Positions 58,442 through 64,000 of a stretch of DNA of 64,000 bases are shown one piece after another. The stretch covers positions 1-64,000 of the forward strand of contig NZ_KB849538.1 of the NCBI RefSeq assembly GCF_000368565.1. The letters are read 5' to 3'. The first letter of the stretch is position 1. Each line of letters opens with the position of its first letter. The position numbers were made by a program, and so were the translations under genes. The DNA is from Acinetobacter gerneri DSM 14967 = CIP 107464 = MTCC 9824 (GTDB lineage Bacteria > Pseudomonadota > Gammaproteobacteria > Pseudomonadales > Moraxellaceae). The notes beneath the pieces are model-generated. The model searched no databases. It was given only the letters and a program-made list of their open reading frames with translations, and was not told the origin of the DNA.

Positions 58442-58641
58442 TGTGACCAAGATGTGACCATAGCGTGCCCACGACAATAAAAATGGTCTCAATTGACCTT
58501 AAATGCCCTCAATCGATCACCACTTTCAGAGCCTTTTTTGAAGGCAAAAAAGCAACCTGTTCTCTTCCAAACAATGTACTTTTTACCAAATGATCAAGGA
58601 TTTGTGACCATTTCACTTTTTGATGTGACCATTTGTGACCA
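58442..58641 (+). repeat. Five TGTGACCA repeats, possible integrase arm sites
   Basis: Exact copies at 58442-58449, 58453-58460, 58603-58610, 58624-58631 and 58634-58641, in two clusters with 10-, 11- and 21-bp spacing. They fill the non-coding gap 58354-58643 between the attachment tRNA and the repressor. This is where tyrosine integrases have arm-type sites. Nothing else is seen in the gap. Confidence 0.55.
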
Positions 58642-58643
58642 AA

Positions 58644-58871
58644 CTAGTCTTTATCATTTTGATTATTATCATTTTTTTTGAAAATCAATAAATCACCTAC
58701 TTCCACATCTAATGCAATACAAATTTTATCAATTGTCTCAAAATCAATCCGTACAGATTCATCATTATAAAGTTTATGTAAAGTAGATTTATTAATTCCA
58801 GTACTTCTCACCAAATCAGCAACCTTAAGTTTCCTTTCTGCTAATAGAACTGCCAAGTTTGAAATAATCAT
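58644..58871 (-). CDS. XRE family repressor of the integrated element
   Basis: A 75-residue Cro/C1-type HTH protein (LAVLLAERKLKVADLVRSTG; NKSTLHKLYNDES). It is divergent from the excisionase-like gene, with paired dyads between them, so it is probably the lysogeny-type switch. AT-richer than the genes to its right. Stop codon abuts the arm-like repeats. Confidence 0.8.
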   Translation of the reverse strand: MIISNLAVLLAERKLKVADLVRSTGINKSTLHKLYNDESVRIDFETIDKICIALDVEVGDLLIFKKNDNNQNDKD

Positions 58872-58907
58872 AAAATTTCCCAGTTAAATCATAAAAAGTA
58901 CTTGCAA

Positions 58908-58935
58908 AGACATAAAAATATGATAATTTATGTCT
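58908..58935. promoter_or_regulatory. Dyad in the repressor/excisionase gap, probable operator
   Basis: AGACATAAA, 10 bases, TTTATGTCT. A second, smaller dyad TAGGAA/TTCCTA follows at 58936-58953. Both lie between the divergent XRE and excisionase-like genes. Confidence 0.55.
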
Positions 58936-58983
58936 TAGGAATAATTTTTCCTAGTTACCTAGTAAAAAATATGAGGCTCTATT

Positions 58984-59193
58984 ATGTCATATACCTATCT
59001 CACAGCCCAGCAACTGGCTGAAAAAATCCAGTACGACGCTCGTACTATTCGTAACCAAATGAAGGACAGCATCTTCATTGAAGGGGTTCACTACATCCGT
59101 CCTTTTGGTGGTCGCAAGATTCTTTTTGTTTGGGAACGCATTGAAACAGAAATGCTTAAATTCACTGGTTTAAGCATGGATGCTCTGCAATAA
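58984..59193 (+). CDS. Excisionase-like DNA-binding protein
   Basis: A 69-residue winged-helix protein (YLTAQQLAEKIQYDARTIRN; HYIRPFGGRKILFVWERIE), like excisionase and AlpA-type proteins next to integrases. GAGG precedes the ATG. 19-bp gap to the integrase. It may bias recombination toward excision or activate int. Confidence 0.75.
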   Translation: MSYTYLTAQQLAEKIQYDARTIRNQMKDSIFIEGVHYIRPFGGRKILFVWERIETEMLKFTGLSMDALQ

Positions 59194-59212
59194 AGCTTGG
59201 GAGGTTTAATTG

Positions 59213-60394
59213 ATGGCTACCATCCGGGAACGAAGTGGCAAACTGATTGCCGATTTTCGCTACATGGGCATCCGTTGCAGAGAAACAACCAATCTTGAAG
59301 ACAATGCCTATAACCGTCGCATTTTAAAAAAACGTCTCGAACAGCTTGAGGCAGAAATCACACTGGGAACTTTTGAATACGAAAAGTACTTTCCCAAAAG
59401 TAAACGTGTCGATGAATTTAAGGAAAAAAGAAGTCAACAAATCGCTGTACAAACCAAGGTTCCTCTTTTTAAAGAGTTTACTGCGCTGTGGTTTAAGCAG
59501 AAACAGGTTGAATGGAGAACATCCTATCAACACAAGGTTTCAATTATTATTAAAAATTATTTGATTCCTGCTTTTGGTAATCAGGTTCTCTCAAAAATCA
59601 AGAAGTCAGACTTGCTGAACTTCCGTGCATCCCTCGCCAAAGTGACTCACGGAAAAGATCAGACAAGCCTGAAAGCATCGCGGATTAATCAAATCATGAC
59701 GCCTTTACGTATGATACTCAATGATGCAGCTGAACGATACGACTTTGAATCGCCTTATAAAAATATTAACAATCTGAAGGAAAGCAAGATTGAAGTCACA
59801 CCTTTTTCTCTGGAAGAGGTGCATAAAATTCTTAGCACGGTGCGTGAAGACTTCCGCCCCTATTACACCATTCGCTTTTTTACGGGTATGCGTACCAGTG
59901 AAATCGATGGTCTGCAATGGAAAAATATCGACTTACAGCGTCGTGAAATCCATATCAGAGAAGCGTTAGTGAATGGTGTTCTTGGTGGAACCAAAACTTA
60001 TGGCTCTGACCGCACGATCCAGATGAATGACCGGGTTTACCAAGCTTTTCTGCAACAGAAAAGCTTAAATAATGGTAAATCAGAGTTTGTATTCTGTAAT
60101 CGTGACGGTGGACCTCTCGATTATCGTCTGGTGAATAAACGTGTCTGGCATCCGATCTTGCGATTTCTAGGATTAAAGCCTAGAAGAGCCTATCAAACAC
60201 GTCATACCGCAGCAACGCTCTGGCTGTCGGCAGGAGAAAATCCTGAATGGATCGCACGTCAATTGGGACATTCAACGACTGAAATGCTATTCCGGGTCTA
60301 TAGCCGCTACATACCCAATGTTACCCGTCGTGATGGCAGTGCATTTGAAGCCATGTTGGAAAAACTAAATACAGAGGAGCTTGCACATGAATAG
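59213..60394 (+). CDS. int: Tyrosine recombinase/integrase
   Basis: A 393-residue phage-type integrase: arm-binding domain (about 1-60), core-binding domain (about 85-180), catalytic domain with Arg in FTGMRTSEIDGLQW, HxxR as TRHTAA, and the Tyr nucleophile in FRVYSRYIP. GGGAGG 8 bases before the ATG at 59213 (not the TTG at 59210). It inserts the element at tRNA-Gly. The gene looks intact. Confidence 0.93.
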   Translation: MATIRERSGKLIADFRYMGIRCRETTNLEDNAYNRRILKKRLEQLEAEITLGTFEYEKYFPKSKRVDEFKEKRSQQIAVQTKVPLFKEFTALWFKQKQVEWRTSYQHKVSIIIKNYLIPAFGNQVLSKIKKSDLLNFRASLAKVTHGKDQTSLKASRINQIMTPLRMILNDAAERYDFESPYKNINNLKESKIEVTPFSLEEVHKILSTVREDFRPYYTIRFFTGMRTSEIDGLQWKNIDLQRREIHIREALVNGVLGGTKTYGSDRTIQMNDRVYQAFLQQKSLNNGKSEFVFCNRDGGPLDYRLVNKRVWHPILRFLGLKPRRAYQTRHTAATLWLSAGENPEWIARQLGHSTTEMLFRVYSRYIPNVTRRDGSAFEAMLEKLNTEELAHE

Positions 60395-60635
60395 TAAAGC
60401 TTTCTTTGGTGGTGTGGTCGTCAGTCCTGAAGCAGATATGGTGGCTCGTGAATTAATCCATGAGCTACACATTCCCAAACTGCACAATCTGGCATTTCTA
60501 CTCAAAGTTAACAAATGCTTCGATGATCATCAGGCGTTGAGACTTTGGCTACAGCGAATGCTGGATGATGGACAAGCCCATTACGATGATTTAGCCCAAC
60601 AGGCCCGCATCCGGTTAATGAGCCTGGCTCCCTGA
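60387..60635 (+). CDS. Small protein of unknown function in the element
   Basis: A protein of about 82 residues, overlapping the integrase 3' end by 8 bp; GGAG 7 bases upstream fixes the ATG at 60387. Helical, no signal peptide, with HIPKLHNLAFLLKVNKCFDD in the middle. No family recognised. Its coupling to int suggests a role in element maintenance. Confidence 0.6.
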   Translation: MNSKAFFGGVVVSPEADMVARELIHELHIPKLHNLAFLLKVNKCFDDHQALRLWLQRMLDDGQAHYDDLAQQARIRLMSLAP

Positions 60636-60703
60636 TCTAATAAATATACAAGGTCATCTACTTGATGACCTTAGCCCCTCTATACCTATAAAAAGGTGAA
60701 CAC

Positions 60704-61234
60704 ATGCATAAAGATATTTCAATTTGGATGCCACTATATATTGGCGACTTACAGGCGAAATTTGCACGAATGACAGCAGAACAAATTGGTGCGGCACTGC
60801 TGTTAATGATGGATTTCTGGAAAAATGGTGCTATTCCTCATGACCTGGCGACAGTATGTAGCATCACAAAATTATCGCAAAATACCAAGGCTAAAACCTT
60901 GTTGAATACGCTGTTGGCCCTGGAATTGTTTGAAATTGAATCTGAGCAGATTCATTCAAATTTTTTAACCAGTTTAAAAAGCCAGGCATTGCAAAATCAG
61001 CAAATGAAATCTGATAAAGCTAAAAATGCAGCTCAAGCACGTTGGGGAAAATCCGCAAGTAATGCTCAAGCATCAGCCAATCAACAAAAAGTAAATACTC
61101 AAGCAAATCATGAGCATAGCCCGAGTATTACTCAAGCCATGCTTGAACCATGCCCTTCATCTTCATCTTCATCTTCATCTTCAAATTTTGAAGAAAAAAA
61201 TGAGGTTTTTTTAGAAAATTCCAAATGGATTTAG
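60704..61234 (+). CDS. DUF1376 protein of phage-like replication module
   Basis: A 176-residue protein. N-terminal DUF1376 domain (about 1-80, IWMPLYIGDLQAKFARMTAE), common in prophage and island replication modules upstream of DnaC-like loaders. A low-complexity linker, a Ser tract coded by a TTCATC repeat (61156-61183) and an acidic tail follow. Next gene starts after 10 bases. Confidence 0.78.
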   Translation: MHKDISIWMPLYIGDLQAKFARMTAEQIGAALLLMMDFWKNGAIPHDLATVCSITKLSQNTKAKTLLNTLLALELFEIESEQIHSNFLTSLKSQALQNQQMKSDKAKNAAQARWGKSASNAQASANQQKVNTQANHEHSPSITQAMLEPCPSSSSSSSSSNFEEKNEVFLENSKWI

Positions 61235-61244
61235 GAGAAGGATC

Positions 61245-61991
61245 ATGAATACCATGCTTAAAACGCTCCAGTTGCGCGCAGAAACAACAGAAACACTTTG
61301 CCCTACCCATCATATACCCCTGATGGAAATTGCCGGTCACAGGCTCTGTAAATTGTGTGCGAAAGAAACCGTCCATCACTCACATGCAGCCTATGCAGAT
61401 GAGCTGCAACAGCGATTGCTACAACAGAAAATCAAAAACTCAGGGCTCAATAAACGCTACCTGGATCGTGGCTTCAAGAATTATGTAGTTGCCTGTCCTG
61501 CACAAGACAATGCCATCAAACTATGTCAGGCCTTTGCACAGCAGATTATTTCTGACCACAACCCGAACATGTTGATGATTGGTACACCAGGTACAGGCAA
61601 AACCCATCTGAGTGCATCAATCATTCGCAACATTCTACATAACAGTACAAAATCTGCACGCTACTATACCAGTGCAGAAATTGCTCAAAAAATGATGGAC
61701 ACCTGGTCAGATGCTTCACGCTCTGAAAAGGAAGTTATCGAGCATTTCTCCAGTTTTGATTTATTGGTGATTGATGAATATGGCTTGCATGACCGGCATG
61801 AGAAACGTCTGGAGATGGTGCATAAAGTTCTGTATAGCCGTTATGACAATATGAAGTCCACACTGCTAATTTCCAATTTCACATTACAGAATATGCAGCG
61901 GGATTTAGGTGTCCGATTATGGTCACGCTTACACGAGAATAATTTAATTACGATACCATGCTATTGGGAAGACAACAGGCTTCTTCCTTAA
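61245..61991 (+). CDS. DnaC/IstB-like replicative helicase loader ATPase
   Basis: A 248-residue AAA+ ATPase. N-terminal Cys/His zinc-ribbon-like segment (CPTHHIPL; CKLCAKE), Walker A GTPGTGKTH (about 108-116), Walker B LLVIDEYG and sensor I LLISNF. It should load the replicative helicase at an element origin, together with the DUF1376 protein. With no structural phage genes, the element may be a small satellite or an island remnant. Confidence 0.85.
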   Translation: MNTMLKTLQLRAETTETLCPTHHIPLMEIAGHRLCKLCAKETVHHSHAAYADELQQRLLQQKIKNSGLNKRYLDRGFKNYVVACPAQDNAIKLCQAFAQQIISDHNPNMLMIGTPGTGKTHLSASIIRNILHNSTKSARYYTSAEIAQKMMDTWSDASRSEKEVIEHFSSFDLLVIDEYGLHDRHEKRLEMVHKVLYSRYDNMKSTLLISNFTLQNMQRDLGVRLWSRLHENNLITIPCYWEDNRLLP

Positions 61992-62010
61992 AAGAAGCAA
62001 TCATAATAAA

Positions 62011-62041
62011 AGTGTAAAACCATCCAATATGGTTTTACACT
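62011..62041. terminator. Hairpin after the DnaC-like gene
   Basis: AGTGTAAAACCAT, 5-base loop, ATGGTTTTACACT: a perfect 13-bp stem. U-tract poor. 62042-62201 is AT-rich with nothing certain. Confidence 0.5.
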
Positions 62042-62201
62042 CTAAAATCTATTAAATCATCCATTGTAAAAATAATTATATTTAAAAAAAGTTGCTTTAA
62101 AGCCACTTTTTAAATCAACTAAAAATTAATATAATGTTTACCATATTTATAAAAATGCAATATACTTATAATATATAAAATATTAATTTCTAGGAAAAAA
62201 G

Positions 62202-62297
62202 ATGAAATTTACTGCGAACAAATTCTTAATTCCATTAAGTCTAATTATATTACTAATAAGTTTTTTAATCATTTTATACCGACTTTCCATAAATTAG
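62202..62297 (+). CDS. 31-residue membrane peptide
   Basis: A short open frame with a good ribosome binding site (aggaaaaaag just before the ATG). The product, MKFTANKFLIPLSLI then LLISFLIILYRLSIN, is one membrane helix with charged ends. It lies between the element's replication genes and the mobile debris. Size and shape suit a type I toxin-like or regulatory small membrane protein, but no antisense RNA was identified. Function unknown. Confidence 0.5.
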   Translation: MKFTANKFLIPLSLIILLISFLIILYRLSIN

Positions 62298-62318
62298 ATA
62301 AAATAATTCAACATACTT

Positions 62319-62494
62319 AACCTGAATCTCGGATAAGGATTTTTCTTCAAAAATAAAAATAAAAATAAAAAGATAAACGTTATTTTAGGATTAACTTTTA
62401 CAGATATTAGATTAAATTGCAGAGCTTTTTATGATCAAAATGATCGATCAGCTCAAAGATGAATGGTCTTAACTCCTTAAGCAGGATTCAGGTT
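62319..62494. mobile_element. MITE-like element with inverted ends and 4-bp target duplication
   Basis: Imperfect terminal inverted repeats (AACCTGAATC at 62319-62328 and GATTCAGGTT at 62485-62494, extending inward to about 21 bases with several mismatches) are flanked by ACTT on both sides (62315-62318 and 62495-62498). Inside is no transposase, only a transposase-like fragment MIKMIDQLKDEWS (62431-62472) before a stop. Most likely a deletion derivative of an IS. Confidence 0.6.
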
Positions 62495-62502
62495 ACTTAA
62501 TT

Positions 62503-63421
62503 AGATCTCTTTCATAAGTCATTTTTCACTCAATTCCATATGGTAAATTCCAGCGATTAAGTTGAATCTCAGACCGAGTCTCTTACCTCTATTTCGGTAA
62601 CGGTCAGCTAGAATTTTAAAGGTCTTAAGTCGACCAAATACGTGCTCAATCCCGATTCTTCTTCTGTTAATCTCTTGGTTATACATTTTAAGCTGAGGAT
62701 CTAACTTACAGTGCCGTTTGGCTTTTAACGGCAATAGGCTCTTAGTGTAAAAACAGCATAAATTCCTTGATAGCCTTTATCTGCAAGGATAAAAGCCCCT
62801 TCAGGAATTTGATTTAAATTGCGTTTGAGCAACTCGAAATCATGCACTGCACCGGGACTGCTACATAAACTAAGAATTTGCTGAGTTTTATAGTGAATCA
62901 TGGCCTGTACTTTAAAGGTATGCGTCTTTTTCTTGCCGCTATAGCTTTTCTTCTGTTTTTTTAGGTCTTTGTATTGGAATTTCTGTGGCATCCACGATGA
63001 CAACATTCCAGTCTATACCTTCACCTGCAGGTAAATTCTTCGGTAAATTGAACAGGTTTGACTGAATTAAGCAGTCTTCCACATGACGTACAATTCGCGA
63101 AGCTGTTGGCTCTGAAACACCATAGCTTGTTGCAATGTGAAATAAAGTTCGATACTAGCGCCAATAGCTCAGACACAGAAGAACCTGGTCTTCGAGACTT
63201 AGCTTGGATAGTCTACCTTTAGCAGGAACCTGCTTCTGTAATTGTTCCACCATTACATAAAAGGTTGACCATGAGATGCCTGTATATCGCTTAAACTGTG
63301 TTTCAGAAAGCTTCTTCGAATCGATGTGTTTCATCAGCAGATTATGCATTAATGCTAAAAAATCCGGGGTACAAATATTAATCAAAAAGATGATCGCTTT
63401 TTTGATTTATGAAAGAGATCT
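62503..63421 (-). mobile_element. IS5-family element (ISL2-like group), inactive
   Basis: A 919-bp element bounded by 19-bp terminal inverted repeats with one mismatch (AGATCTCTTTCATAAGTCA at 62503-62521 and its partner at 63403-63421) and a 3-bp ATT duplication (62500-62502, 63422-63424). The ANT-type 3-bp target and transposase type fit the ISL2 group. Its transposase is broken, so it cannot move by itself. Confidence 0.8.
62519..63385 (-). pseudogene. IS5-family transposase, disrupted
   Basis: DDE transposase whose pieces read in order LLCLSYWR, stop, YRTLFHIATSYGVSEPTASR, then VVIVDATEIPIQRP, then after a shift HTFKVQAMIHYKTQQ and GAFILADKGYQGIYAV, then after a second shift RRRIGIEHVFGRLKTF. 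There is one TAG nonsense codon (near 63152-63154), one indel in a run of seven A (near 62965) and one indel near 62745. The catalytic Asp, Asp and Glu motifs are therefore split across frames. Confidence 0.85.
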
Positions 63422-63452
63422 ATTAACTTGAAATTTTTACGCATCTTAAATT

Positions 63453-63492
63453 GATAAAATCCGATTTAACCAATTTAAAACCGGATTTTTTT
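63453..63492 (-). terminator. Hairpin terminator of ppk1
   Basis: GATAAAATCCG with CGGATTTTTTTATC around a long loop, directly after the ppk1 stop on the minus strand. Confidence 0.6.
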
Positions 63493-63493
63493 A

Positions 63494-64000
63494 TCAAATA
63501 ATATCACCTAATAACATCTGTTGTGCATTATGAGGCTTTTGATCTTCTGTCGAGATGTTACGACACCAACTACCATCACTTTGCAATAACCATGATTGCT
63601 GATTATCCATTAAATAATTTTCTAACCCTTGCTGATAAATTCTTTTTTTGAGTCCAGTATTTTCAATAGGAAAGCACACTTCAACACGTTTAAATAAATT
63701 ACGCTCCATCCAGTCAGCACTAGAACAATACACACGTGTATCACCATTATTGTAAAAATAATAGACACGAGTATGTTCAAGGAAACGTCCCACAATCGAA
63801 CGGACACGAATATTTTCTGACAGTCCTGCTAGACCTGGACGTAAACAACAAATAGAACGAATTATTAATTCTATTTTCACACCAGCTTGAGAAGCTTCGT
63901 ATAATTTATTAATCAATTGAACTTCGGTTAGTGCATTGACCTTAATGATAATTTTTGCCGGTTTCCCTGCTTTCGCAAGCACAATCTCATTTTCAATAAA
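63494..64000 (-). CDS. ppk1: Polyphosphate kinase 1, C-terminal part (runs off the window)
   Basis: The last 168 or so codons of PPK1, which makes polyphosphate from ATP. Recognised from [52 protein letters not shown] (with the conserved His) and [15 protein letters not shown] in the C2 domain. The frame is open to the last base, so the start lies beyond 64000. It marks the chromosomal side flanking the island. Confidence 0.93.
   Translation of the reverse strand, partial: FIENEIVLAKAGKPAKIIIKVNALTEVQLINKLYEASQAGVKIELIIRSICCLRPGLAGLSENIRVRSIVGRFLEHTRVYYFYNNGDTRVYCSSADWMERNLFKRVEVCFPIENTGLKKRIYQQGLENYLMDNQQSWLLQSDGSWCRNISTEDQKPHNAQQMLLGDII

Noticed and set aside
62719..63006. Programmed frameshifting in the IS transposase at the A-run
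   Set aside because: The needed shift is +1 (or -2), not the usual -1, and a nonsense codon plus a second indel elsewhere show ordinary decay.

Overview
The window is AT-rich gammaproteobacterial chromosome that reads as Acinetobacter or a very close member of the Moraxellaceae. The main reasons are the complete atpIBEFHAGDC operon, the znuA / zur-znuCB zinc locus, argS followed by an FtsN-like SPOR gene, def back-to-back with a LysM gene and dprA-tsaC, and many Acinetobacter-type lipoproteins and TetR/AraC regulators. No species call can be made from the sequence alone.

Layout. 1-360: what looks like the promoter and start of the leader of an rRNA operon pointing left out of the window. 0.36-6.3 kb: a TetR/MpaB-type oxygenase pair, an SRPBCC membrane protein, and a copper locus (OprC-like TonB receptor plus a His-rich DUF2946 protein). 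6.4-10 kb: def, LysM protein, dprA, tsaC. 10.1-10.3 kb: a candidate small RNA on the minus strand with tandem terminators. 10.5-14.3 kb: EamA exporter, TetR, MFS exporter, AraC regulator. 14.6-16.7 kb: two related lipoproteins flanking a glutathione peroxidase. 16.8-20 kb: SDR plus Baeyer-Villiger-type monooxygenase with divergent TetR. 20.6-23.3 kb: pirin, a small unknown, and a two-gene operon of a polynucleotide-kinase-like P-loop protein and a Thg1-like 3'-5' polymerase. 23.3-30.6 kb: ATP synthase operon with a near-consensus promoter. 30.7-33.8 kb: zinc uptake around a perfect Zur-type palindrome. 34-40.6 kb: LysE exporter, DyP peroxidase, four small exported proteins of unknown function in one operon, malic enzyme, a lipoprotein. 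40.8-52.6 kb: argS (its 3' end starts a 62-bp tandem repeat), SPOR protein, DMT exporter, AraC, a ParB-like-domain lipoprotein, a hydrolase/GST/OsmC/pirin group, DUF2798, DUF3861, a degenerate Fur-like regulator, a PadR regulator and an Mrr-type restriction nuclease. 52.7-58 kb: guaA, DoxX, DedA, lipoprotein, orphan ParA, SirB2-like, BolA.

58.1-63.4 kb is the accessory part: two identical tRNA-Gly(GCC) genes followed by a small integrated element (arm-site-like repeats, XRE repressor, excisionase-like protein, tyrosine integrase, a small unknown, DUF1376 protein, DnaC-like loader). Its right side is degraded: a 31-codon membrane peptide, a 176-bp MITE-like element with a 4-bp target duplication, and a broken IS5-family element with a 3-bp duplication. 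No second tRNA-Gly end marks a right attachment site. The window ends inside ppk1 (minus strand).

The best candidate for an under-described system is the kinase/Thg1-like pair at 22100-23315, which by content looks like an RNA 5'-end repair operon. Other candidates are the sRNA at about 10.13-10.24 kb, the four-gene exported-protein operon at 35.9-38.0 kb, the repeat families after argS and guaA, and the remnants at the right side of the tRNA-Gly island. All calls come from reading the sequence; no database search was run.
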